DNA of 5,256 nt, from assembly GCA_020630145.1 (NCBI GenBank), contig JAHDBX010000072.1, forward strand, positions 1 through 5,256. The letters are read 5' to 3'. The notes below the pieces were generated by a model. It saw only the letters and a program-made list of their open reading frames with translations. It searched no databases and was not told the origin of the DNA. Position numbers and translations under genes: made by a program. This document shows positions 1-5,256 of the stretch, in pieces; the stretch's first letter is position 1, and every line of letters starts with the position of its first letter. Origin of the DNA: Gammaproteobacteria bacterium. Lineage in GTDB: Bacteria; Pseudomonadota; Gammaproteobacteria; HTCC5015.

Positions 1-96
1 TTAACTGAAGGTTTATCTGCAAAGCAAAGCGATAATGATTTTGACAAGGTATTAAACGCGTCTATTGAAGAGATTTATCAAGCTTCCATCAGTTAA
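1..96 (+). CDS. C-terminal end of an unidentified protein (partial, 5' end outside window)
   Basis: Only the last 31 codons are visible, open from the first base and closed by TAA at 94-96. The other two plus-strand frames hit stop codons within the first eight bases, so this is the only frame that can be coding. The tail is acidic and polar, contains DFDKVLNASIEEIYQ, ends in ASIS, and looks helical. I do not recognise the family. A strong hairpin terminator begins about 15 bases after the stop, which supports this being a real gene end. The gene converges on the aminotransferase gene. No function is proposed. Confidence 0.6.
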   Translation, partial: LTEGLSAKQSDNDFDKVLNASIEEIYQASIS

Positions 97-111
97 ATAA
101 ACGCAGTTACA

Positions 112-149
112 AAAAAAGCCCCTGTAACGAAGGTTGCAGGGGCTTTTTT
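112..149. terminator. Bidirectional intrinsic terminator between convergent genes
   Basis: An 11-bp stem GCCCCTGTAAC / GTTGCAGGGGC (118-128 with 133-143, one T-G wobble pair) closes a GAAG tetraloop. It is flanked by an A tract on the left (111-117) and six T on the right (144-149), which lengthen the stem by up to six A-T pairs. Read on either strand, a GC-rich hairpin is followed by a run of U, as expected for a Rho-independent terminator. It sits between the stop at 96 on the plus strand and the stop at 162 on the minus strand, so it can serve both genes. Confidence 0.93.
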
Positions 150-161
150 ACATGTATTGGT

Positions 162-1346
162 TTACGCCAATGCTGTTTTTAAGCGTTCAAGAGCATCTTC
201 TAATATGCTATCAGCGGTAGCAAAAGACAAGCGCATATGATCTTGTAAGCCAAATGCTGAGCCTGGAACAATGGCTAGGCCAACTTTATCAATTAAATAA
301 GAGGCTAGTTCAAGGTCATTATCAACGCCATCTAGCTTTTCTATAGCGCCTTTAAAGCTTGGGAATAAGTAAAAGGTGCCGTCACCCGCTATGCATTCAA
401 TACCATCAATCGCATTTAAACCTTTTAACAACAAGTCATGTCTGCGTTTAAAAGCGCTTAGCATTTCGCTAATACAGTCATTACCGCCAACCAAGGCAGC
501 TTCAGCGGCAAATTGTGAAATAGACGCAGGGTTAGATGTACTTTGAGACTGTACTTTCTTCATTGCCTTAATCAGTTCTGCTGGCCCAGCGGCATAGCCA
601 ATACGCCAACCGGTCATTGCATAGGCTTTTGATACGCCATTTAATACAACGGTTTGGTCATACAACTCTGGACAAGAATTAACAATATTACAGAAAGGTT
701 CGTCAGCCCACATGATGTGTTCATACATGTCATCGGTGGCTACTATAATGTTAGGGTGTTTCTTTAGTACTTCACCTAAAGCAGCAAGTTCAGCTTTAGT
801 ATAAGCAGTACCAGCAGGGTTTGATGGGCTGTTAATGACAAAAAGCTTGGTTTTCGGTGTAATAGCTGATTCTAGTTGCTCTGCTGTAATTTTAAAGCGT
901 TGATCTTGGTTACCTTCAATAATAACAGGAACAGCATCGGCAAGTAAGCACATGTCAGGGTAAGATACCCAATAAGGCGCAGGGATAATTACTTCATCGC
1001 CGGGGTTTAATAAAGCTTGTGCTAAGTTGAAGAAGCTTTGTTTGCCGCCAACAGAAACGAGTATTTGGTTGGCTTTGTAGCTCAAATCGTTGTCATTCTG
1101 AAACTTATCAATAATGGCCTGTTTAAGTGATGCAGTGCCATCAACAGCTGTGTACTTAGTTTGACCAGCATTAATGCTGCTAATCGCAGCGAGTTTGATG
1201 TGCGCAGGCGTATCAAAGTCAGGTTCGCCTGCACCCAGGCCAATAATATCTTTGCCTTCAGCTTTTAATTCAGCAACTAAACCAGTTAACGCAACAGTAG
1301 GCGATGGTTGGACTTTATTTACACGATCAGACAACTTAATAGACAA
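162..1346 (-). CDS. aspC: Pyridoxal-phosphate aspartate aminotransferase (class I, AspC-like 1-beta/gamma type)
   Basis: Cytoplasmic fold-type I aminotransferase, expected to interconvert aspartate plus 2-oxoglutarate with oxaloacetate plus glutamate. With the TTG start at 1346 the protein is 394 residues, a normal length for this subgroup, and begins MSIKLSDRVNKVQPSPT, the usual family N-terminus. Visible motifs are GLGAGEPDFDTP (36-47), VGGKQ (99-103), PYW with Trp126, NSPSNPAG with Asn177, Asp205 and Tyr208 in TDDMYEH, SKAYAMTGWRIGY with the PLP Schiff-base Lys240 and Arg248, and the substrate-carboxylate Arg372 in MRLSF. The Lys in GGKQ is, in Thermus-type enzymes, linked to recognition of acidic substrates, which favours aspartate. 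Some relatives also act on prephenate, and that cannot be excluded. The frame extends to a GTG at 1415, but that would add 23 non-homologous residues and has no good ribosome binding site. The gene is transcribed divergently from uvrB. No damage is seen. Confidence 0.93.
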   Translation of the reverse strand: MSIKLSDRVNKVQPSPTVALTGLVAELKAEGKDIIGLGAGEPDFDTPAHIKLAAISSINAGQTKYTAVDGTASLKQAIIDKFQNDNDLSYKANQILVSVGGKQSFFNLAQALLNPGDEVIIPAPYWVSYPDMCLLADAVPVIIEGNQDQRFKITAEQLESAITPKTKLFVINSPSNPAGTAYTKAELAALGEVLKKHPNIIVATDDMYEHIMWADEPFCNIVNSCPELYDQTVVLNGVSKAYAMTGWRIGYAAGPAELIKAMKKVQSQSTSNPASISQFAAEAALVGGNDCISEMLSAFKRRHDLLLKGLNAIDGIECIAGDGTFYLFPSFKGAIEKLDGVDNDLELASYLIDKVGLAIVPGSAFGLQDHMRLSFATADSILEDALERLKTALA

Positions 1347-1353
1347 AATTAGA

Positions 1354-1357
1354 CCCC
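1354..1357 (-). promoter_or_regulatory. Ribosome binding site that fixes the TTG start of the aminotransferase
   Basis: On the minus strand GGGG (within TTGGGGTC) lies seven bases before the TTG at 1346-1344. This is good Shine-Dalgarno spacing and supports TTG as the initiator over the upstream GTG at 1415. Confidence 0.6.
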
Positions 1358-1375
1358 AAAAAATATGTAATGAAT

Positions 1376-1406
1376 AATATAAAGGTTTCTTAAGGCTAGA
1401 AGCCAA
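1376..1406 (-). promoter_or_regulatory. Possible sigma-70 promoter of the aminotransferase gene
   Basis: On the minus strand TTGGCT (1406-1401, four of six matches to TTGACA) is followed after 19 bases by TATATT (1381-1376, five of six matches to TATAAT). The long spacer makes this a moderate candidate. Transcription would begin near 1369, upstream of the TTG start at 1346 but downstream of the GTG at 1415, which again favours the shorter protein. Confidence 0.4.
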
Positions 1407-1417
1407 AAGACTCACCT

Positions 1418-1431
1418 GTAGTCGTGACTAC
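1418..1431. promoter_or_regulatory. Perfect 6-2-6 palindrome in the divergent promoter region
   Basis: GTAGTC and GACTAC are exact inverted repeats separated by GT. The site lies upstream of the -35 regions of both proposed divergent promoters, where an operator for a dimeric regulator could sit. It has no T tract, so it is not a terminator. It matches no regulator site I can name: it lacks the CTG-N10-CAG pattern of LexA and is not a CRP, ArgR or TyrR type site. The regulatory role is inference from position and symmetry. Confidence 0.35.
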
Positions 1432-1443
1432 TTAAATTGTAGA

Positions 1444-1470
1444 TAGCCACATATGAAAAGCACGTATAAT
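1444..1470 (+). promoter_or_regulatory. Likely sigma-70 promoter of uvrB
   Basis: A perfect TATAAT -10 hexamer lies at 1465-1470, which would put the transcription start near 1477 and leave a leader of about 48 bases before the uvrB ATG. The -35 is poor: TAGCCA (1444-1449) matches four of six positions at a short 15-base spacing. The bases TGAAAAGC-AC-G just before the -10 resemble those before the proposed promoter of the RRM gene. No LexA-type operator overlaps it. Confidence 0.55.
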
Positions 1471-1489
1471 ACTGCATTATTTTGAAAAT

Positions 1490-1507
1490 TTCAGTGAAAA
1501 AACTGAA
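1490..1507 (+). other. Small hairpin in the uvrB leader
   Basis: TTCAGT and ACTGAA form a perfect 6-bp inverted repeat around a GAAAAA loop. It ends 17 bases before the uvrB start codon. It is AT-rich and short, so the RNA stem would be weak. It could affect ribosome loading on a leader that has no clear Shine-Dalgarno sequence, or be chance. Confidence 0.25.
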
Positions 1508-1524
1508 TATATAACTTTTATTAT

Positions 1525-3525
1525 ATGGATAAAACTTTTCGTTTAAAAACAGAGTATAAACCAGCTGGTGATCAGCCAGTAGCAATCAAAGAATTAGTTG
1601 ATGGTCTTGATTCTGGTTTAGCTTCTCAGACCTTACTTGGTGTAACCGGCTCTGGTAAAACCTTCACTATGGCCAATGTTATTCAGGAGACTCAGCGGCC
1701 TGCAATGATAATGGCGCCCAATAAAACCTTGGCAGCGCAGTTATATGGTGAAATGAAAACATTTTTCCCTGAAAACTCGGTGGAATACTTTGTTTCTTAC
1801 TATGACTACTATCAGCCTGAAGCTTATGTGCCGTCGTCAGATACCTTTATTGAAAAAGACTCTTCGCTAAATGAACACATAGAGCAAATGCGTTTATCTG
1901 CAACGAAAGCATTAATGGAACGTAAAGATGTGATTGTGGTAGCAACGGTGTCAGCTATATATGGCTTAGGTGACCCTGAGGCATATTTTAGTATGGTTTT
2001 ACATGTAGTACGAGGTGACCAACTTTCTCAGCGTACAATATTAAGGCGTTTAGCTGAAATGCAATATCAACGCAATGACATGGTTTTGGAACGTGGTAAC
2101 TACCGTGTACGAGGTGAGGTGATTGATATATTTCCTGCTGACTCAGATCAAAATGCCATACGCATTGAACTCTTTGATGACGAGGTAGAGAATATTGCTA
2201 TCTTTGATCCGTTGACTGGTGAAGTGCTAAAAAAATTGCCGCGTATTACGGTTTACCCCAAAACACAATATGTGACTCCTCGCGAAACCCTGTTGGAAAT
2301 GATAGAAAAAGTTAAAGTTGAGTTAAAAGGCAGGGTAGAACATTTCCGTTCAGTAGATAAATTAGTAGAAGCGCAACGTATAGAACAACGCACCTTATTT
2401 GATATAGAAATGATACAAGAGCTTGGCTATTGTAGTGGCATTGAAAACTATTCCCGCTACCTTTCGGGTCGAGATCCAGGTAGTGCTCCACCTTGCTTGT
2501 TTGATTATTTACCAACCAATGCTTTATTGTTTTTAGATGAAAGTCATGTGACTGTACCGCAAATAGGCGCCATGTATAAAGGTGATCGTGCGCGCAAAGA
2601 AAACTTAGTGGGTTATGGTTTTCGTTTACTGTCAGCTTTAGATAATCGCCCATTAAAATTTGAAGAGTTCGAACGCTTAATGCCACAAAGTATATTTGTT
2701 TCAGCAACACCTTCGGTTTACGAAGCAGAGCATGCGGGAGCAGTCGTGGAACAGGTGGTAAGGCCAACAGGTTTAGTTGATCCAACTATTGAAGTAAGGC
2801 CTGTTGCTACACAAGTAGACGATGTCATGTCAGAGATTAATAAGCGTGCAAAAATTAATGAGCGTGTACTTGTCACCACCCTAACAAAAAAAATGTCAGA
2901 AGATTTAACAGAATACTTGTCAGAGCATGATGTACGAGTACGTTATTTGCACTCTGATATTGATACTGTTGAGCGTGTAGAAATCATTCGTGATTTACGC
3001 TTAGGTAAATTTGATGTTCTTGTTGGTATTAACTTACTAAGAGAAGGTTTGGATATGCCTGAAGTATCGCTTGTCGCGATACTCGATGCTGACAAAGAAG
3101 GCTTCTTACGTTCTGAACGTTCTTTGATACAAACAATTGGACGAGCTGCGCGTAATTTAAACGGTAAAGCTATACTTTATGGTGACAAAATAACGGGCTC
3201 AATGGAACGAGCTATAGCGGAAACAGAACGTCGCCGTCAAAAGCAGCTTGATCATAATGAAGAGCACGGTATTACACCAAAGAGCGTACAAAAATCAGTT
3301 GAAGATATATTAGAAGGAGCGTATACACCAGGCAAAGCTAAAGGGCGTAAAGTTGCCGATACACAAGGTGCTTATAATGCAGATGAACCAATGACCCCTG
3401 ATCAAGCTGCGAAGAAAATAAAACAGTTAGAGAAGAAAATGCACCAGCATGCTAAAGACTTAGAGTTTGAAGAGGCTGCTCAAGTGCGGGATCAAATTAG
3501 TCAAATAAAAATGCATGTGTTATAA
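1525..3525 (+). CDS. uvrB: Excinuclease ABC subunit UvrB
   Basis: Central subunit of nucleotide excision repair. UvrA loads it on damaged DNA, it verifies the lesion with its beta-hairpin, and it recruits UvrC for incision. The protein has 666 residues (E. coli has 673) and follows the E. coli form closely. Domains in order: Walker A GVTGSGKT with Lys45; beta-hairpin [11 protein letters not shown] with Tyr92, 93, 95, 96 and 101; the UvrA-interacting domain 2, about 150-250; helicase motif II DESH (338-341); motif III-like VSATP (392-396); motif [14 protein letters not shown] (501-513); motif [11 protein letters not shown] with Arg540 and Arg543; and the C-terminal UVR motif (about 630-665, [14 protein letters not shown]) that contacts UvrC. 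Three places differ from the usual sequence: Gly363 and Leu369 in [16 protein letters not shown] (normally E and P), and Ser397 in SATPS (normally SATPG). The ATG at 1525 gives the standard N-terminus, but no convincing ribosome binding site precedes it. No SOS box is visible upstream. The lipoprotein gene follows after 32 bases without a terminator. Confidence 0.98.
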   Translation: MDKTFRLKTEYKPAGDQPVAIKELVDGLDSGLASQTLLGVTGSGKTFTMANVIQETQRPAMIMAPNKTLAAQLYGEMKTFFPENSVEYFVSYYDYYQPEAYVPSSDTFIEKDSSLNEHIEQMRLSATKALMERKDVIVVATVSAIYGLGDPEAYFSMVLHVVRGDQLSQRTILRRLAEMQYQRNDMVLERGNYRVRGEVIDIFPADSDQNAIRIELFDDEVENIAIFDPLTGEVLKKLPRITVYPKTQYVTPRETLLEMIEKVKVELKGRVEHFRSVDKLVEAQRIEQRTLFDIEMIQELGYCSGIENYSRYLSGRDPGSAPPCLFDYLPTNALLFLDESHVTVPQIGAMYKGDRARKENLVGYGFRLLSALDNRPLKFEEFERLMPQSIFVSATPSVYEAEHAGAVVEQVVRPTGLVDPTIEVRPVATQVDDVMSEINKRAKINERVLVTTLTKKMSEDLTEYLSEHDVRVRYLHSDIDTVERVEIIRDLRLGKFDVLVGINLLREGLDMPEVSLVAILDADKEGFLRSERSLIQTIGRAARNLNGKAILYGDKITGSMERAIAETERRRQKQLDHNEEHGITPKSVQKSVEDILEGAYTPGKAKGRKVADTQGAYNADEPMTPDQAAKKIKQLEKKMHQHAKDLEFEEAAQVRDQISQIKMHVL

Positions 3526-3557
3526 GTGATTGTTAAAAACTCAATGAGAGTACGTAA

Positions 3558-4679
3558 ATGAAATTACAGTCAGCAAGCGTATTGCTTTTGTGCGTATTTT
3601 TAAGTGCTTGCGGTGGTAGTAAAAAAACACAAGAAGCCGAAGAAACACGCAGCTTTAAAATGGGTTTTACACCGTGGTTGTATGAGGCAAGTTTTGCTGC
3701 GCAAACATTGGTTTATGATGAAATACAAAACAATGGAGATATTGTTAGCCACCATTTAATGGGTGGTATACCATGGCAAGAGGCGTTTGATCAAACAGCT
3801 TACCCAACGGATGTTGAAAACGAAATTGCAACGCGCCTAAATAAAACGGTAGCGGGAAAATCGGTTTATTTATCAATAGATTCATTAAATGGTTTGCGCA
3901 CTGAGTTAGCCCCTAATTGGGGAAGCACAGAAAACGAACCTCGAACTGGCGCTTGGGCAACGCGTGACTTTGACTCACCTGAAGTGATTACTGCCTATAC
4001 TAATTTTGCTTTAGATATGATCGGGCGTTTTAACCCGGACTATTTTAATTATGCGGTTGAGATATCCGTACTGATGTTTGGCACGCCAGCTACATATGAT
4101 AAGTTTGTGACTTTTTCTGCGGCTGTGTATACAAATATAAAAGCCGTTCATCCTAATTTGCCGATGTTAGTGTCGCTGTCATTAAAAACGCCTGATAATG
4201 CAGAAATGCAGAAGACAAAAGCAGATTTTGCACGTATTAAAGACTATGTCGATGTTGTAGGTATAAGTGTCTACCCCTATGCTTTTTATGATCATACTAA
4301 TAAAGGTGATCCGGCTACTATGCCTACCGATTGGTTAAGTCAAATTTCTACACTTGCGCCGAATAAGCCTATAGCTATTACAGAAGTGGGGTGGGCTGCT
4401 GAAGATTTAGTGATACCGTCGTTCAGTATTAATGTGCCAGTTACGGCCGCTCAGCAAAATCAATTTTTAAATGAGCTATTTGAGCAGGCGACAAATCACA
4501 ATGCTTTATTTGTCATATGGTTTTGTTTATATGATTATGACACTTTATGGAGCACGGTGTTGGCGAGTGGTGATATAGCTCGAATATGGCGAGATATAGG
4601 TTTTTATGATGGAAGCCTTAATCCTCGTGCTTCGTTTGATACTTGGCAGACCTGGTATAAAAGACCCTTAACAAATTAA
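3558..4679 (+). CDS. Predicted lipoprotein with a glycoside hydrolase (clan GH-A-like) TIM-barrel domain
   Basis: 373 residues. The first 17 form a lipoprotein signal peptide (hydrophobic VLLLCVFL, lipobox LSAC, lipidated Cys18). Gly follows the Cys, and with no Asp at +2 an outer-membrane location is likelier. A polar linker (about 21-32) leads to the catalytic-like domain. Its pattern suggests a (beta/alpha)8 hydrolase: GFTPW (36-40) at the first strand, FNYAVEISVL with Glu168 as possible acid/base, VDVVGISVYPYAFYD (231-245), and IAITEVGWAAED with Glu276 as possible nucleophile, then IWFCLYDYD (320-328) near the last strand. The TEVGW and SVYPY segments recall GH53 and related GH-A families. 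The usual Asn before the acid/base Glu is replaced by Val167, so activity or family is uncertain. The substrate is unknown and no polysaccharide-use genes lie nearby. A weak GAGAG ribosome site lies seven bases before the ATG. The 32-base gap to uvrB suggests co-transcription. Assignment as a lipoprotein is firm; the hydrolase role is inferred. Confidence 0.85.
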   Translation: MKLQSASVLLLCVFLSACGGSKKTQEAEETRSFKMGFTPWLYEASFAAQTLVYDEIQNNGDIVSHHLMGGIPWQEAFDQTAYPTDVENEIATRLNKTVAGKSVYLSIDSLNGLRTELAPNWGSTENEPRTGAWATRDFDSPEVITAYTNFALDMIGRFNPDYFNYAVEISVLMFGTPATYDKFVTFSAAVYTNIKAVHPNLPMLVSLSLKTPDNAEMQKTKADFARIKDYVDVVGISVYPYAFYDHTNKGDPATMPTDWLSQISTLAPNKPIAITEVGWAAEDLVIPSFSINVPVTAAQQNQFLNELFEQATNHNALFVIWFCLYDYDTLWSTVLASGDIARIWRDIGFYDGSLNPRASFDTWQTWYKRPLTN

Positions 4680-4696
4680 AGCAAGAAAATTTAGTG

Positions 4697-4711
4697 TGAA
4701 AAGCGTATAGT
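4697..4711 (+). promoter_or_regulatory. Possible promoter for the RRM-VF530 gene pair
   Basis: TATAGT at 4706-4711 matches the -10 consensus at five of six positions and is followed by a GC-rich stretch (CGCGC), where a discriminator would lie. No acceptable -35 lies 15-19 bases upstream. The preceding TGAAAAGC-G is nearly the same as the sequence before the uvrB -10. No terminator separates the lipoprotein gene from this site, so read-through from upstream is also possible. Confidence 0.4.
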
Positions 4712-4738
4712 CGCGCAATATATTAAAAAGGTGATTTC

Positions 4739-5008
4739 ATGAAACTACTTATACGTAACCTTGCTCGAGATACGAAAGAAGCAGATTTAAAAGACTTGTT
4801 CGAAGGTTATGGTTCTGTTCAATACTGCACATTAGTTATGGATGAAAAAACAGGTAGCTCAAAGGGTTTTGGTTTTGTAGAAATGCCAAAAACGGGCGAA
4901 GCTAAAGCAGCAATGAAGGCAATTAATAACACAGATATAGATGGTAGTATTGTTAGAGTAAAGAAAGCTGAGCCGAAATTAAAGCCAGCTGAAAAAAATG
5001 ACACATAG
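4739..5008 (+). CDS. Small single-RRM RNA-binding protein
   Basis: An 89-residue cytoplasmic protein made almost wholly of one RNA recognition motif. RNP2 is LLIRNL (3-8) and RNP1 is KGFGFVEM (42-49), whose Phe44 and Phe46 would stack on RNA bases. The RNP2 position that is often aromatic is Leu4. The order beta1 (KLLIRNL), alpha1 ([13 protein letters not shown]), beta2 (VQYCTLVM), beta3 (RNP1), alpha2 ([12 protein letters not shown]) and beta4 (IVRVKKAE) is complete. The tail after residue 76 is short and charged. Stand-alone RRM proteins of this kind occur in cyanobacteria and many gammaproteobacteria. Their RNA targets in proteobacteria are mostly unknown, so none is assigned here. A good ribosome site AAGGTG (4728-4733) lies five bases before the ATG. 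The last 11 bases overlap the start of the VF530-family gene in another frame. Confidence 0.93.
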   Translation: MKLLIRNLARDTKEADLKDLFEGYGSVQYCTLVMDEKTGSSKGFGFVEMPKTGEAKAAMKAINNTDIDGSIVRVKKAEPKLKPAEKNDT

Positions 5009-5237
5009 AACTAAGCAAGACCCTTTGCATGGTGTTACTTTAAAGGTATTGCTTGAAGAACTGGTTGAGAACTATGGGTGGCAATACTTAGGTGAGAAAA
5101 TTAATATTAACTGTTTTAAACAAGATCCAAGTATTAACTCTAGTTTAAAGTTTTTACGTAAAACGCCATGGGCGCGTGAAAAAGTAGAGTATTTTTATTT
5201 ACGTAATAAACAAAATTCTATCAAATATAAAGCTTGA
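4998..5237 (+). CDS. VF530-family (DUF2132) small nucleic-acid-binding protein
   Basis: 79 residues matching the VF530/DUF2132 family as I remember it. The diagnostic segments are [21 protein letters not shown] (8-28), [21 protein letters not shown] (35-55) and [13 protein letters not shown] (56-68). The Vibrio fischeri member has a solved structure that was interpreted as nucleic-acid binding; its cellular role is not known to me. The lysine-rich segment around 52-62 and the basic C-terminal tail ([10 protein letters not shown]) fit such a role. The protein has no signal peptide or membrane segment, so it is cytoplasmic. The ATG lies inside the end of the RRM gene, in the +1 frame, overlapping it by 11 bases. 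There is no strong ribosome site of its own (only GAAAAAA just before the ATG), so translation probably depends on ribosomes ending the upstream gene. The stop is TGA at 5235-5237. No terminator is seen in the 19 bases that remain. Confidence 0.9.
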   Translation: MTHRTKQDPLHGVTLKVLLEELVENYGWQYLGEKININCFKQDPSINSSLKFLRKTPWAREKVEYFYLRNKQNSIKYKA

Positions 5238-5256
5238 GTAAATATCTTCTTAGCAT

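Noticed and set aside
1174..1377. 67-codon plus-strand open frame antisense to the start of the aminotransferase gene
   Set aside because: It lies almost wholly within a well-supported gene on the other strand, has no recognisable motif, and is explained as a shadow frame.
1471..1495. ACTG ... CAGT pair as a candidate LexA operator for uvrB
   Set aside because: The gap between CTG and CAG is 17 bases, not 10, and the intervening bases do not form the alternating AT pattern of known LexA boxes.
2312..2785. 157-codon minus-strand open frame inside uvrB
   Set aside because: It is antisense to the conserved helicase core of uvrB, its translation is leucine-rich without a recognisable domain, and no promoter or ribosome site supports it.
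3526..3557. Possible terminator or promoter between uvrB and the lipoprotein gene
   Set aside because: The 32 bases hold no inverted repeat, no T tract and no -10-like hexamer with a partner; only a weak GAGAG ribosome site is seen.
4680..4738. Terminator after the lipoprotein gene
   Set aside because: No stable GC stem followed by T residues is present; the imperfect symmetry around TCGCGC is broken and lies where a promoter is more plausible.
4819..5004. 61-codon minus-strand open frame inside the RRM gene
   Set aside because: It is a shadow of the RRM coding sequence; its hydrophobic look comes from reading lysine- and alanine-rich codons in reverse.
1..5256. Insertion sequence, CRISPR array, tRNA, rRNA or prophage remnant
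   Set aside because: No terminal inverted repeats, regularly spaced repeats, cloverleaf-like sequence or integrase or transposase motifs were seen; coding density is high and genes are intact.

Overview
The window comes from an AT-rich bacterial chromosome (about 40% G+C by eye). It most resembles a marine gammaproteobacterium of the Alteromonadales, perhaps near Colwellia, Thalassotalea or Pseudoalteromonas. This rests on the close match of UvrB to the E. coli form, a VF530-family protein, a small single-RRM protein of gammaproteobacterial type, and A/T-ending codon use. The taxonomic guess is inference, since there is no rRNA or other marker.

Layout. Positions 1-96 are the last 31 codons of an unidentified plus-strand gene. 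It faces a minus-strand aminotransferase gene (162-1346), and a strong hairpin with A and T tracts at 112-149 probably terminates both. The aminotransferase is a complete PLP enzyme of the aspartate aminotransferase 1-beta/gamma type (AspC-like). It most likely starts at a TTG codon with a good ribosome binding site, not at the longer in-frame GTG. A 178-base divergent spacer (1347-1524) holds a consensus TATAAT for the next gene, a weaker minus-strand promoter, a perfect 6-2-6 palindrome and a small hairpin.

The plus-strand run starts with uvrB (1525-3525), the helicase-like damage-recognition subunit of nucleotide excision repair. It is full length with all motifs, but has unusual residues at three normally conserved places. 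After 32 bases comes a lipoprotein gene (3558-4679) whose mature part looks like a clan GH-A TIM-barrel glycoside hydrolase. A 59-base gap with a possible promoter leads to a pair of small nucleic-acid-binding proteins, an RRM protein (4739-5008) and a VF530/DUF2132 protein (4998-5237). Their reading frames overlap by 11 bases, so they are probably translationally coupled.

How the genes relate. The aminotransferase (amino-acid metabolism) and uvrB (DNA repair) are housekeeping genes that share a divergent control region. The lipoprotein may be co-transcribed with uvrB but has no evident functional link to it. The RRM-VF530 pair is the most system-like arrangement here. I see no mobile element, CRISPR array, tRNA, rRNA or clear sign of recent transfer. 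Most of the window is ordinary core genome; the least characterised parts are the lipoprotein and the coupled pair.
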